From: an uncultured Bifidobacterium sp.
GTDB taxonomy: Bacteria > Actinomycetota > Actinomycetes > Actinomycetales > Bifidobacteriaceae
Assembly: GCF_945269915.1 (NCBI RefSeq)
Contig: NZ_CALYOY010000007.1
Span: 1 to 61,918 of the forward strand
Direction: 5' to 3'
Length of the DNA: 61,918 bases
The notes beneath the pieces are model-generated. The model saw only the letters and a list, made by a program, of their open reading frames with translations. It searched no databases and was not told the origin of the DNA. This document shows, one piece after another, positions 1 to 8,986 of this stretch. How positions within the stretch are numbered: the first letter of the stretch is position 1; every line of letters begins with the position of its first letter. Made by a program: the position numbers and the translations under genes.

Positions 1-715
1 TATAAGTACCACTGGAGCAGGTCACCGCCACATCCAGATCGACCACTTCCGTATCACGTGCTTCAGTATCGACCACTTCCGTATCGACCCGGTCGGTCCC
101 GACCGTTTCTGCCCCGGTCACATCCGTCTTGCTCGCATCGGTACCGGTGAGGTCTCTGCCCTGATTCTGGGAGGTTTCGCCCGGTGGGCCGCCATGCAGG
201 GTCAAGGGTCGATAATCCAGGACCTGGAACCGATCGATATGAATCGGCCGGGACTGCAGCTCGACCTCCTTGCCCTGCCTGGCCAGGTCATAGGCGCGGC
301 GACCGTTGACCTTGATGGCGGAGAAGGAGTCGGGGACCTGGTTGATGTCGCCGGTAAGGTGATCGGCGATGGTGCTCTCCACCATGGCTCGGCCAAGGTT
401 CTTGACAGCCAGCCGCGAGTCCGCCTTGGCCGGCAGGATCTTACCGTCGGCATCGTCCGTGGTGGTGGCCTGGCCCAGCCGGATCGTGGCCAGATACGTC
501 TTGTCATGCCCGACGATCACCTTGAGCAGGCGGGTGGCCTGGCCGAAACCGATGATCAGAAGGCCTGTGGCCATGGGGTCCAGGGTTCCGGCGTGCCCCA
601 CACGGCGTATGCCCAGGGTGGACCGTATGGCCGCGACCAGGTCGTGGCTGGTCACCCCTTTGGGCTTATCGACCAGGACGATCCCCGACCGGTCAGCCTG
701 TTCGGGTCCTTTCAT
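1..715 (-). CDS. truB: tRNA pseudouridine-55 synthase TruB (partial, runs off the left edge)
   Basis: TruB makes pseudouridine-55 in the T-loop of tRNAs. The reading frame runs from an ATG at 713-715 to base 2 with no stop, so the C-terminus lies outside the window. The N-terminus has the VLVDKPKG motif, and the catalytic aspartate sits in HAGTLDPMATGLL. The conserved SSGTY motif is at the very edge. Between the strand ending RPLTLHGG and the VTCSSGTY motif lies a Thr/Asp/Val-rich stretch of about 45 residues with repeated D-T-E-V-V units, encoded roughly at 25-180. E. coli-type TruB does not have it. The gene follows rbfA on the same strand with an 85-bp gap, the usual infB-rbfA-truB order. 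Confidence 0.93.
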   Translation of the reverse strand, partial: MKGPEQADRSGIVLVDKPKGVTSHDLVAAIRSTLGIRRVGHAGTLDPMATGLLIIGFGQATRLLKVIVGHDKTYLATIRLGQATTTDDADGKILPAKADSRLAVKNLGRAMVESTIADHLTGDINQVPDSFSAIKVNGRRAYDLARQGKEVELQSRPIHIDRFQVLDYRPLTLHGGPPGETSQNQGRDLTGTDASKTDVTGAETVGTDRVDTEVVDTEARDTEVVDLDVAVTCSSGTY

Positions 716-800
716 GCTATTCGCCTTTCCCGTCTCTCCTTGGCCCGAAATGACCCTGCCTCCACACGCTTTACGGCGTCCATGAACCGACCGCGCGTCA

Positions 801-1436
801 TCATTCCTCGTCGGGCCAGGACAGCATGGAGGCCGTTTTCTCCGAAGCACCGCTTGGCTGATCGTCCTGTTCCTCTCGATCATCCAGATCGTTTCCTGAA
901 CGGCCGCCCCGGGCATCATCCCCGGGCCATTCACCGTCCCTGGTCGAGTCATCTTCGTCAAGGCTCGATTCGTCCTGATCGGCGCCATCAGGCTCTTGGT
1001 CCTCATCGTCGTCATGCCGGTAGGGGTCCGGGTCACCGGCGTACTGGGCGGTGGCCCTGGCCTTGGCGATCTCCTCGTCCCTGTGACGGGCGGCGGTGAG
1101 CACATCCTCGATCTCGTTGGCCTCGGCGGGCACCTCGTCGTAGATGAACCGCAGGGTCGGGGTCAGACGGAGCCCCGCCCTGGCGCCAACCAGGGAACGC
1201 AGGCGTCCACTGGCCTGACGAAGGGCCTGTTGGGCCCGCTTCCGATCACCCTGCTCACGACCTTCCCGTCCCAGCTGGGTCCAGTAGATCTTGGCTATCT
1301 GCAGGTCGTTGGTCACCCGTACCTCGGTGATGGTGACACCGTTCAGCCGCTTGTCATGCAGTTGTGATTCCAAGGATGACGCAATGACCCGCTGAATCAG
1401 CGCCGCGATTCGTACGGCGCGCGGATTGGATCCCAT
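801..1436 (-). CDS. rbfA: 30S ribosome-binding factor A
   Basis: RbfA binds the 30S subunit during late maturation of 16S rRNA. The 211-residue product begins MGSNPRAVRIAALIQRVIA, and the KH-like fold covers about the first 115 residues, ending near IEDVLTAARHRDEE. The remaining ~95 residues are strongly acidic and low in complexity (runs of D, E, G and S) and absent from short RbfA proteins, which are about 120-130 aa. The start at 1436 is preferred because AAAGGAACGGGG precedes it. An ATG 27 nt further upstream has no comparable ribosome-binding site. The gene lies between infB and truB, in the same direction as both. Confidence 0.93.
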   Translation of the reverse strand: MGSNPRAVRIAALIQRVIASSLESQLHDKRLNGVTITEVRVTNDLQIAKIYWTQLGREGREQGDRKRAQQALRQASGRLRSLVGARAGLRLTPTLRFIYDEVPAEANEIEDVLTAARHRDEEIAKARATAQYAGDPDPYRHDDDEDQEPDGADQDESSLDEDDSTRDGEWPGDDARGGRSGNDLDDREEQDDQPSGASEKTASMLSWPDEE

Positions 1437-1574
1437 CCCCGTTCCTTTCTCATGCCCTGTCATGGAAGTCCGCCCCGGTCGGGATGACCCGAACCGGGGC
1501 GGAGGACCAGACCCGGTGTCCGGTCAGGTCGACGACCGCTGCCGCCGACCTCCGGCCACCTTGTGTGTCTCTGG

Positions 1575-4388
1575 TTACTTGCGTTCGACCTCGCGCATCT
1601 CGAAGGTCTCGATGATGTCGCCGATTTCGATGTCGTTGAAGGAGCCCAGGTTGATGCCCGCCTCGTAGCCCTCGGAGACCTCGTTGACGTCGTCCTTGAA
1701 CCGACGCAGGGAGGAGATCTCCAGGTCGTTGACGGTGACGACACCGTTTCGGGCGATACGGGCCTTGGTGCCGCGCTTGACGGTACCGTCCTGGACCATG
1801 ACACCTGCGATGTTGCCGAACTTGGAGGAACGGAAGATCTCGCGGATCTCCGAGTGGGAGGTGGTGACCTCCTCGTACTCCGGCTTGAGCATCCCCTTGA
1901 GGGAGGCCTCGATGTCCTCGATGGCGTTGTAGATGACCGAGTAGTACTTGATCTCCACACCCTCGCGGTCCGCGAGCTCCTGGACCTGACGGTTGGGCCG
2001 TACGTTGAAGCCGATGATGACGGCCTTGTCGACGGTGGCCAGGTTGACGTCGTTCTGGGTGATGGCACCCACACCGCGATGGATCACCTGGATGCCGACC
2101 TCGTCGGAGACCTCGATCTTCATCAGGGAGTCTTCCAGCGCCTCGACGGAACCGGAGGAATCGCCCTTGATGACGATGTTGAGCATGTCGACCTCGGACT
2201 TGGCGAACTGCTCCTTGAGACTCTCCAGGGAGACCACCTTGCGGCGCTTGGCCAACTGGGCCGCACGGGCCGTGGCCTCACGCTTCTCTGCGATCTGACG
2301 GGCGGTGCGATCGTCCGGGGCCACCAGGAAGAGGTCGCCGGCGGTGGGCACGGAGGTGAGACCGAGCACCTGAACAGGGGTGGAGGGACCGGCGGCATCC
2401 ATCTGATTACCGTTCTCATCCAGCATGGCGCGGACACGGCCATAGGCCGAACCGGCGACGATGGCGTCTCCCACATGCAGGGTCCCCTGCTGGACCAGGA
2501 CCGTGGCCACGGCTCCGCGGCCCTTGTCCAGACGGGCCTCGACCGTGGCGCCACGAGCGTCCATGTCGGGGTTGGCCCTCAGGTCCAGGTCGGCATCGGC
2601 CGTCAGAAGGACGGCCTCGAGCAGTTTGTCCACGTTGGTACCCAGCTTGGCGGAGATGTCGACGAACATGGTGTCGCCGCCGTACTCCTCGGAGACCAGA
2701 CCGAACTCGGTGAGCTGGCCGCGCACCTTCTCGGGGTTGGCCCCGTCCACATCGATCTTGTTGACCGCCACGACAATCGGCACGTGGGCCGCCTGGGCGT
2801 GGTTGATGGCCTCGACGGTCTGGGGCATGACACCATCATCGGCCGCCACCACCAGGATGGCGACGTCGGTCAGCTCGGCACCGCGGGCACGCATGGCCGT
2901 GAAGGCCTCGTGACCAGGGGTGTCGAGGAAGGTGATCTTGCGGTCCTCGCCCTCCAGCTTGACTGTGGCCTGGTAGGCGCCGATGCGCTGGGTGATGCCA
3001 CCGGCCTCGTGGGTGGTGGTGTTGGTCTTGCGGATGGTGTCCAGGAGTCGCGTCTTGCCGTGATCCACGTGGCCCATGACCGTGACCACCGGCGGACGGG
3101 GCTTCAGGTTCTCGTCGTCCTGGTCCTGACGCTCCTCGTCCAGGTCGATGTCGAACTGCTGGAGGAGTTCCTTGTCCTCTTCCTCGGCGGAGACGATCCT
3201 GATCTTCCAGCCGATCTCCTCACCAAGGATCTGGAAGGTGGCCTCGTCCAGGGACTGGGTGGCCGTGGCCATCTCGCCCAGGTGGAAGAGGACCGTGACC
3301 AGGGCCGCGGGGTTGACGTTGATCTTGTCGGCCAGGTCGGCCAGGGTGGCGCCCTGACGCAGCTGGACGGTACGACCGTTACCGGCGGGGATGCGGACAC
3401 CGCCGATGACGGGTGCCTTCATCTCCTGGAATTCCTGCCTCTTGGCCATCCGGTTCTTGCGGGCCTTGGAGGACTTGCCTCCCTGACGACCGAAGGCACC
3501 TGCGGCACCACCACGACCACGGCCACGGGGGGCGCCGCCACCGGGATGGAATCCACCCGAGGCGGGGGCTGAGGAGGCTCCGAACTTGCCGCCACCGCCA
3601 CCCTGACGCTGCTGGCCGCCGGGACGGTTGTGGCCCCACTGGCCCGGACGTGCGCCCTGGCCACCATGGGGAGCGCCACCACGTCCATTGCGGAACCCGC
3701 CATGACCACCCCTGCGGGTGTCGTTGACGGTGGGCCTCGCCATGGGGTGCGGCCTGGGAATGTCAGAAGGAACCGGTGCCTTCATGCCCTGCTTGCGGCT
3801 GAAGGGATTGTTGCCCGGACGAGGCGAGGACGCACCCGGACGACCGGTGTGGTGTGCCCCCGGTGCGCCGCCTGCGCCCGGACGCCCGCCACGCTGCCCC
3901 TGCGGACCAGGGCGGCCCATGGGAGACGAGGGCCTGGCCTGACGGGACTCGTTGCCATCATGCCCCTTGGAGGGCCGGGCCGGGGACCCATGCTCGGATC
4001 TGTCCTCCTCGCTGGACGAGGAGGAACCGGGCTTGGGGAAATGAGTGTTCGAAGACTGCCGGGGCTGCGAGGTGGGAGCCTCGGTCTGTGCTGCTGGGCG
4101 GGACTGGCCCGGCTTGGGGCCCTTGGCGGTTGCCGTTGGGCCGGGCTTGGCGCTGGTGCGCTGTGGTGATGAGGAGGTATGTGCCGACTGCCCGGGCTTG
4201 GCACCCTTGGCGGTGGTCTGATCGGACCCGCTCTGCGGGAAAGCGCTCTTGAGACGGCGCACTACCGGTGCTTCTACAGTGGAGGAGGCCGACTTGACGA
4301 ACTCCCCCATGTCCTTCAACTTTTCAAGGACAGTCTTGCTGTCCACGCCAAATTCCTTGGCCAATTCATACACGCGTGCTTTGGGCAC
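1575..4388 (-). CDS. infB: Translation initiation factor IF-2
   Basis: IF-2 is the GTPase that delivers fMet-tRNA to the 30S subunit and promotes subunit joining. The 937-residue product has an N-terminal IF2N subdomain ([22 protein letters not shown]), then about 250 residues of Pro/Gly/Ser/Arg-rich linker. A second IF2N motif follows, and then the G domain: G1 GHVDHGKT near residue 440, G3 DTPGHEAF and G4 NKID. The C-terminal domains II-IV follow. The start is GTG with AGGAG eight bases upstream. The long glycine/arginine-rich linker is typical of actinobacterial IF-2. It is read after nusA with a 184-bp gap and no ylxR gene between them. Confidence 0.97.
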   Translation of the reverse strand: MPKARVYELAKEFGVDSKTVLEKLKDMGEFVKSASSTVEAPVVRRLKSAFPQSGSDQTTAKGAKPGQSAHTSSSPQRTSAKPGPTATAKGPKPGQSRPAAQTEAPTSQPRQSSNTHFPKPGSSSSSEEDRSEHGSPARPSKGHDGNESRQARPSSPMGRPGPQGQRGGRPGAGGAPGAHHTGRPGASSPRPGNNPFSRKQGMKAPVPSDIPRPHPMARPTVNDTRRGGHGGFRNGRGGAPHGGQGARPGQWGHNRPGGQQRQGGGGGKFGASSAPASGGFHPGGGAPRGRGRGGAAGAFGRQGGKSSKARKNRMAKRQEFQEMKAPVIGGVRIPAGNGRTVQLRQGATLADLADKINVNPAALVTVLFHLGEMATATQSLDEATFQILGEEIGWKIRIVSAEEEDKELLQQFDIDLDEERQDQDDENLKPRPPVVTVMGHVDHGKTRLLDTIRKTNTTTHEAGGITQRIGAYQATVKLEGEDRKITFLDTPGHEAFTAMRARGAELTDVAILVVAADDGVMPQTVEAINHAQAAHVPIVVAVNKIDVDGANPEKVRGQLTEFGLVSEEYGGDTMFVDISAKLGTNVDKLLEAVLLTADADLDLRANPDMDARGATVEARLDKGRGAVATVLVQQGTLHVGDAIVAGSAYGRVRAMLDENGNQMDAAGPSTPVQVLGLTSVPTAGDLFLVAPDDRTARQIAEKREATARAAQLAKRRKVVSLESLKEQFAKSEVDMLNIVIKGDSSGSVEALEDSLMKIEVSDEVGIQVIHRGVGAITQNDVNLATVDKAVIIGFNVRPNRQVQELADREGVEIKYYSVIYNAIEDIEASLKGMLKPEYEEVTTSHSEIREIFRSSKFGNIAGVMVQDGTVKRGTKARIARNGVVTVNDLEISSLRRFKDDVNEVSEGYEAGINLGSFNDIEIGDIIETFEMREVERK

Positions 4389-4502
4389 TTACTTTTCTCC
4401 TAACCGGACCGCGCATATGAATGGCGCGATCACTCTTCCATGACGGCGAACATATCCTGTATCATCGTGCGACCATGATTGTGTTACCTCGTCTCAGTGC
4501 CG

Positions 4503-4529
4503 GAGCCGGGAGCATGGGCCACCCGGCTC
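4503..4529 (-). promoter_or_regulatory. Inverted repeat in the nusA-infB gap
   Basis: Arms GAGCCGGG and CCCGGCTC (8 bp, perfect) flank an 11-nt loop midway between the nusA stop and the infB start. No T-run follows on either strand, so it is a weak terminator candidate at best. It may be an attenuating or RNA-stability hairpin. The rest of the gap shows no gene. Confidence 0.3.
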
Positions 4530-4572
4530 GGAATATCACATTCAGCATACTCGTCCGACTGGATGTTGCAGG

Positions 4573-5631
4573 TCACTTCTCTTCACTGGCGGAAGAAGGC
4601 TGGTTCCTCTCCTGTTCACGCAGTTTCTGCTGACGTGCCTCCTCGGACTCGATTCCGATCTTCCAACCGGTCAGCTTGGCGGCCAGCCGGGCGTTCTGCC
4701 CCTCCTTGCCGATGGCCAGGGAGAGCTGGGCGTCCTTGATGAAGGCGATGGCTGTGTGGTTGGTCTCACTGACGATCTCGACCTGGCGGACCACCGCAGG
4801 CGAGAGGGCCGCGGCCACGAACTTGGCCGGATCATCCGACCAATCGACGATGTCGATCTTCTCCGGCCCCAGATTCTCCATGACGGCACGCACCCTGGCT
4901 CCGGCAGGCCCGATCAGGGCCCCTTTGGGGTTGACCCCCTTCGTGTTGGCGCGGACGGCGATCTTGGTGCGGGCCCCGGCCTCACGGGCGATGGACATGA
5001 TGGAGACGGCCCCGGAGACCACCTCCGGGACCTCCCTCTCGAAGAGACGGCGGACCAGTTCGGGGTGGGAACGCGAAACCACGATCTCCGGCCCCTTGAG
5101 ACCACGGTTCACGTTGACCACATAGACCCTGATCCGCTCACCGTGCTTGTAGCGTTCGCCGGGAACCTGCTCACGTCTGGGAAGAATGGCCTCCACATCG
5201 CCAACTGCCACGTGGACATTGCTGGGGTCGTTGGCATCCTGCTGGACGACACCGGTGATCAGACGTCCCTTCTGGCCGGAGAAAGCCCCGAAGATGCGCT
5301 CATCTTCCGCCTGGCGGAAGAGCTGACGGATGATCTGCCTGGCCGTGGAGGCGGCCAGCCTACCGAAGTCCCTGGGCGTGTCGTCGTATTCCTCCCCAAG
5401 GTCGTAACCTGGGTGCGGGTCATCCTCAGTGGGTTCCCGGGGAATTTCATCCTGGGCCCAGACCGTGAAGGCGCCTGCCCGTGAGTCCAGTTCCACCCGG
5501 GCATGACGGGCTGCGTGCGGTGATTTTTGGTAGGCAAGCAAGAGGGCCTCGCCCAAGGCTTGGTCCAAGGTCTCGGCATCAATCCCTTGCTCATTTGCCA
5601 GCTGATGAATCTCAGCCAGGTCCAGTTCCAT
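4573..5631 (-). CDS. nusA: Transcription termination/antitermination factor NusA
   Basis: NusA binds RNA polymerase and modulates pausing, termination and rRNA antitermination. The 352-residue product has the N-terminal polymerase-binding domain (about residues 1-120), an S1 domain (about 135-200) and two KH domains. The second KH domain holds DAQLSLAIGKEGQNARLAAKLTGWKIGI near the C-terminus. It lacks the C-terminal acidic repeats of E. coli NusA, as is usual for actinobacteria. The ATG at 5631 has AGGAGG seven bases upstream. It is the first gene of the nusA-infB-rbfA-truB run and is divergent from the lipoprotein gene, with only 71 bp between their starts. Confidence 0.96.
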   Translation of the reverse strand: MELDLAEIHQLANEQGIDAETLDQALGEALLLAYQKSPHAARHARVELDSRAGAFTVWAQDEIPREPTEDDPHPGYDLGEEYDDTPRDFGRLAASTARQIIRQLFRQAEDERIFGAFSGQKGRLITGVVQQDANDPSNVHVAVGDVEAILPRREQVPGERYKHGERIRVYVVNVNRGLKGPEIVVSRSHPELVRRLFEREVPEVVSGAVSIMSIAREAGARTKIAVRANTKGVNPKGALIGPAGARVRAVMENLGPEKIDIVDWSDDPAKFVAAALSPAVVRQVEIVSETNHTAIAFIKDAQLSLAIGKEGQNARLAAKLTGWKIGIESEEARQQKLREQERNQPSSASEEK

Positions 5632-5685
5632 GTCAAGACCTCCTATGAAGTTATCAGACCGTGCTTCTTACTGGTCTGCAATCCC

Positions 5686-5691
5686 TACTAT
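5686..5691 (+). promoter_or_regulatory. Candidate -10 element for the lipoprotein gene
   Basis: TACTAT matches five of six bases of the -10 consensus and ends only 11 bases before the ATG at 5703. The transcript would then have a leader of about five bases or fewer. No Shine-Dalgarno sequence is visible. No good -35 hexamer is seen at the normal spacing. Confidence 0.35.
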
Positions 5692-5702
5692 CCTAACCAT
5701 TC

Positions 5703-6647
5703 ATGCAGACACTCCAGGATTCTTGCCTCACCAGCGCAACAGGGCGTGCAAGGAGGAGGATCCTTCGTCTTCTGTCGGCAGGGCTGGTGGGGGTCCTGTT
5801 GACCCCTGCCGTATCGGCCTGCTCCAATCGCACCCCCATCAGGGTAGCCAGCCAGGAGCCCGACGGGCTGAAGACCAGTGCCTGTGAGTCCGCCTATTCC
5901 AGGGCCTCCATCAGGGAGCATCGGGACAGGGGTCCACTCGGCATCCCCACCCCGGAATCCTTCGAAAAGACCGCCCAGGCCTGGGTGGATGCGGCCGTCA
6001 ATTGCCCGGCCAGGAGGGACGAGGCCACCGTCTACAGCGCCCGTGCCCACCTCCGGGCCTGGCATCAGAAGACCGGGGACGACCCCCGGGCCAGACCGTC
6101 CACGGACCTGACCGTCGCCTCATCGGCGGATCTGGATACCGCCGCCTCATCCATGGGGAAGGATGCGGCCACCCAGGCAGCCGAGGGCGAGGACCAGGCG
6201 GGGTTCGCCGTATCGGTCCTGGCCTCCCGTACCGCCGGAGCGGAGTGGATGTTGGCCCTCTCCGATGCCCATACCACGGCCGGGCAGACCCTGGTCTCCC
6301 ACCTGGATGCCGACCCACGCCCCGGCACCTACTCGGTTCAGGAACTCCTTGCCCATCCCGATACCATCATCGACAAGGCCAACGGGCTCCAGGCCCCGAC
6401 CATCGCCGTGGTGGAGATGAACGCCGCCCGGACCATCGTGGCCTCCATACATGCCATGACAAAGACCACAACCGGATTCAGGCAGAACGGCGAGCGCCAT
6501 GGCGGTTCGGCCAAGCAGGCCGCCGGCGACCACCAGGAGTCCCTGCGCGTGTTGACCAACCTGGCCATCTCGCACCTGTATCTGTCCCTGGCTTTCGGCT
6601 ACCCCGATGTCGAGGCCGCCATCTTCGAGCCAACCGTCAAATCCTGA
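5703..6647 (+). CDS. Predicted lipoprotein with ferritin-like/helical domain, function unknown
   Basis: The 314-residue product starts with a signal peptide. An arginine-rich n-region (GRARRRILRL) is followed by a hydrophobic core ending in the lipobox LTPAVSAC, so Cys40 is the likely lipidation site on the outer face of the membrane. The mature part is alanine-rich and predicted helical, with no catalytic motif I can name. Repeated short helices resemble a four-helix, DUF4439/ferritin-like fold, but this is weak. There is no Shine-Dalgarno sequence, and a -10-like TACTAT sits just upstream, so translation may be nearly leaderless. It is divergent from nusA and convergent with an MFS gene. 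Confidence 0.8.
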   Translation: MQTLQDSCLTSATGRARRRILRLLSAGLVGVLLTPAVSACSNRTPIRVASQEPDGLKTSACESAYSRASIREHRDRGPLGIPTPESFEKTAQAWVDAAVNCPARRDEATVYSARAHLRAWHQKTGDDPRARPSTDLTVASSADLDTAASSMGKDAATQAAEGEDQAGFAVSVLASRTAGAEWMLALSDAHTTAGQTLVSHLDADPRPGTYSVQELLAHPDTIIDKANGLQAPTIAVVEMNAARTIVASIHAMTKTTTGFRQNGERHGGSAKQAAGDHQESLRVLTNLAISHLYLSLAFGYPDVEAAIFEPTVKS

Positions 6648-6770
6648 ACTCAGTCCCAAATGACGGGATCAACCACCTTGAAGCTTGTACACCCCAGGAG
6701 CACAGTCTGCAGACCGGTGATATCATGGAACGTGTTCCATACGGTGATTCCGATGGGACAGGGGGGGGGG
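6648..6770. other. Gap with a palindrome and a run of ten G
   Basis: No gene is seen. A near-perfect palindrome ATGGAAC-GT-GTTCCAT lies at 6725-6740, and an uninterrupted run of ten G lies at 6761-6770, just before the long inverted repeat at 6774. The stretch separates two convergent genes. Confidence 0.6.
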
Positions 6771-6773
6771 TCA

Positions 6774-6836
6774 CCCTCGTCAGGGTAGGGGATGACATGG
6801 CGGAAGCCTATATGTCATCCCCTACCCTGACGAGGG
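6774..6836. repeat. Perfect 25-bp inverted repeat (hairpin)
   Basis: The arms at 6774-6798 and 6812-6836 are exact reverse complements over 25 bases, separated by 13 bases. The stop codon and last codons of the MFS gene lie inside the right arm. It sits between convergent genes and may act as a two-way terminator, but neither side has a T-run. Such a long perfect stem is unusual. Confidence 0.85.
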
Positions 6837-8176
6837 CCTGAACCGTGTTCGGCCATCGCCACCACAACCAGGATCAATTGGACCAGGGCCAGTGCGGCCA
6901 TGGCCATGAAGGCCATACCAACCCCCCGGTATCCCTCGGCCAGGGTCTGGACCTCCATGAAGCCGGCCGAACCGAAAGCACCGCCAAGGGTCCTCAGGGA
7001 GGTCAGGAGGGCACTGCCATCGGTCACCTGGGCTGGGGTCATGGTTCGCATGCCCCAGGTCACTATCGGGGTCATGATGCACCCCACTCCCAGGAGCCTG
7101 ATCAGGTAGCAGAGGGCCAGGAGCCAGAGCTGGTCTGGATCATTGACGGCGGCCGTGCCCAGGCAGGAGGCCAGAAGGAGAAGACTGCCGGGAATGGCCA
7201 GCCCCCTGATACCGTGACGGTCATATATGCGGCCTGCCAAAGGGCTCATCAGGGCCATGGCCAGGGAACCGGGCATCATGACCAGCCCGGAGACCATGGC
7301 GGTGTCTCCCATGGTCTCCTGAATCAGGAGGGGATAGATAGCGGAACCGCCCATCATGACCAGATAGAGAAGAATGCTGACGACAAGGGCCACCCTGAAC
7401 TCCCTGTTGCCCAGTGCGCGCAGGTCCAGGAAGGGATGGGAGGACTTCAGCTGCCTGCTGACGAAAACCGGGCCTGCCACAAGCCCGACGGCCAACGGGA
7501 CTACCATATTCGGCCAGGGGCCGACGGTCATCTGCCCCAGTCCCCACAGGAGACCAGTCATGGTCAGGGCGCACAAAACCATAGAGACCGGGTCAAAGTC
7601 CAAGGAGATGGTCTGCCCGATGTTTCCGACCAGGACCAGGGAGGGGACCAGGACCAGGAGGGAAAGGACCAGCGTGATCAGGAAGACGCTCCTCCATCCG
7701 TGGGCATCGACCAGTAGGCCGGTCAGGGTGGGGGCGATCACCGGGGCCGCACCCGCGGCCAGCCCGTAGATTCCCATGACCAGCCCCTGGCGGTCGGGAG
7801 GATACGCGGTCATGACCACGACCTGCAGGAGGGGAAGGATCATGGCGCTGCCCAGGGCCTGGAGGACCCGACCGCCCAGGAGGATCGGGAAATTCCAGGC
7901 CACCAGGTCGAGGAGGATGCCCAAGGCGAAGAGGCTCATGGCTGAGATGAAGACCACCCGGGTCGGGAAGCGCTTGATCAGGTAGGCCGTGGCCGGGACC
8001 ATGATGGCCATGGTCAGGCTGAAGGCGCTGGTCAACCATTGGGCCCTGTCGGCCGTAAGAGAGAAGTCGGCCATGATGGCCGGCAGGGCCGTGGTCAGGG
8101 CCGTCTGCAGGAGGGATGTGACAATGGCTCCGCTCAGCAGTGTGCCGAAGATGGCATTGAGACGACGTCCAGTCAT
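6815..8176 (-). CDS. MFS multidrug efflux transporter, DHA2 (EmrB/QacA-like) family
   Basis: This predicted proton-driven exporter spans the membrane about 14 times. The 453-residue product begins MTGRRLNAIFGTLLSGAIV. The family motif TALTTALPAIMADF follows, and later LGGRVLQALGSAMILPLLQVV, the motif C-like region of drug:H+ antiporters. The ATG at 8176 is chosen because GGAAAGG lies upstream and the first membrane segment follows at once. An upstream ATG at 8278 would add 34 unlike residues and overlap the candidate operator. It is divergent from a TetR regulator, which suggests local repression relieved by a ligand. The substrate cannot be inferred. The 3' end lies inside the 25-bp inverted repeat. 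Confidence 0.88.
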   Translation of the reverse strand: MTGRRLNAIFGTLLSGAIVTSLLQTALTTALPAIMADFSLTADRAQWLTSAFSLTMAIMVPATAYLIKRFPTRVVFISAMSLFALGILLDLVAWNFPILLGGRVLQALGSAMILPLLQVVVMTAYPPDRQGLVMGIYGLAAGAAPVIAPTLTGLLVDAHGWRSVFLITLVLSLLVLVPSLVLVGNIGQTISLDFDPVSMVLCALTMTGLLWGLGQMTVGPWPNMVVPLAVGLVAGPVFVSRQLKSSHPFLDLRALGNREFRVALVVSILLYLVMMGGSAIYPLLIQETMGDTAMVSGLVMMPGSLAMALMSPLAGRIYDRHGIRGLAIPGSLLLLASCLGTAAVNDPDQLWLLALCYLIRLLGVGCIMTPIVTWGMRTMTPAQVTDGSALLTSLRTLGGAFGSAGFMEVQTLAEGYRGVGMAFMAMAALALVQLILVVVAMAEHGSGPRQGRG

Positions 8177-8249
8177 GGAGGATGGACCTTTCCGCCAGAC
8201 CCCGATGCCCTCGTATGACATCTGTCGGGTTTTCGATAATTGCTCAGAC

Positions 8250-8279
8250 ATTGTGGAACAATACAAATCAGGCAACAAT
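8250..8279 (+). promoter_or_regulatory. Candidate operator and promoter between MFS and TetR genes
   Basis: ATTGT-GGA-ACAAT (8250-8262) is a short dyad. It overlaps a weak -35 TTGTGG (8251-8256), with -10 AACAAT (8274-8279) at 17-bp spacing, directed at the TetR gene. A dyad in the divergent gap fits autoregulation by TetR, but this is inference. Confidence 0.35.
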
Positions 8280-8332
8280 CATCAATCATTCGAAAAGTGT
8301 TGGATTAATACCCGCACGGAAGGGGACCGTCC

Positions 8333-8923
8333 ATGGCCAACACCAGATACAACCAGCGATACCGGGATGCCGAGACCCGGATGGAGGCCGCCATGCTCCA
8401 CCTGATGGAGCGCATGGACTTCGATGACATCACCATCACCACCCTCTGCCAGGAAGCGGGGGTCAACCGTTCGACCTTCTATGCCCATTTCAGCGACATG
8501 GCCGAGATGCTGGATGCCATGGAGACCACACTGAGCCAGGAACTCCTGGACCGCTACACCGGTTTCACCCCACCCGGTCAGGGAAGCAGACAGATCCTCT
8601 CCCCGGCCTCCCTCGGCCCCTTCCTGGAACACATACGCCGACATCGCTTCTTCTACAGTGTGATCCTGAGGACCAGGAAGACCTTCCCCATCGAGCAGGG
8701 ACAGGAACGCCTCCTGGAGGAGGTAATAAGACCGGCCTGCCTGCGTGTCGGCATCGACCGGCAGGAGGATATCGACTATTACCTGATCTACTTCGAGGCG
8801 GGCTTCTCGATGATCCTCAAACATTGGGTGGAGACGGACTGCGCCAAGGAGGTTGATCAACTGGCCAAAACCATCCACGCCTGCATCCCCGCCGTCCTCC
8901 AGGGCACCGACGACACAGGTTGA
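8333..8923 (+). CDS. TetR/AcrR-family transcriptional regulator
   Basis: The 196-residue product has a TetR N-terminal DNA-binding domain. The helix-turn-helix lies at about residues 33-54 (ITITTLCQEAGVNRSTFYAHF), followed by a helical ligand-binding/dimerisation region. The C-terminal part resembles TetR_C_33-like domains of AcrR-type proteins, but I see no ligand signature. The start ATG has GGAAGGGG upstream. It is transcribed away from the adjacent DHA2 efflux gene, so the likely target is that gene and itself. It ends 31 bases before the terminator of the tRNA-Ser gene. Confidence 0.9.
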   Translation: MANTRYNQRYRDAETRMEAAMLHLMERMDFDDITITTLCQEAGVNRSTFYAHFSDMAEMLDAMETTLSQELLDRYTGFTPPGQGSRQILSPASLGPFLEHIRRHRFFYSVILRTRKTFPIEQGQERLLEEVIRPACLRVGIDRQEDIDYYLIYFEAGFSMILKHWVETDCAKEVDQLAKTIHACIPAVLQGTDDTG

Positions 8924-8953
8924 CTTGAACAGAACCGGATCGACATCAGGCAA

Positions 8954-8982
8954 GAAAAAAGCCCCGCAGGTTACCCGGGGCT
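8954..8982 (-). terminator. Rho-independent terminator of tRNA-Ser(CGA)
   Basis: On the minus strand a stem AGCCCCG/CGGGGCT with a 9-nt loop is followed by TTTTTTC. It starts five bases after the tRNA 3' end. Confidence 0.85.
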
Positions 8983-8986
8983 TGGA

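Noticed and set aside
41-85. Repeated GACCACTTCCGTATC units suggesting a CRISPR or intergenic repeat
   Set aside because: They lie in frame inside truB and encode the D-T-E-V-V repeats. There are no regular spacers.
1563-3572. A 669-codon plus-strand frame opposite infB
   Set aside because: It is the antisense image of infB, rich in Asp/Gly/Leu repeats and with no family resemblance.
4389-4572. A ylxR-like gene between nusA and infB
   Set aside because: The gap is only 184 bp and no frame in it resembles YlxR.
6002-6841. A 279-codon frame overlapping the lipoprotein gene and extending to the 25-bp repeat
   Set aside because: The lipoprotein frame has a signal peptide and lipobox. This one is Arg/Gly/Pro-rich shadow sequence.
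8177-8278. A longer MFS protein starting at 8278
   Set aside because: The extra 34 residues are hydrophilic and not conserved in the family, the start overlaps the likely promoter region, and a better ribosome-binding site serves the ATG at 8176.
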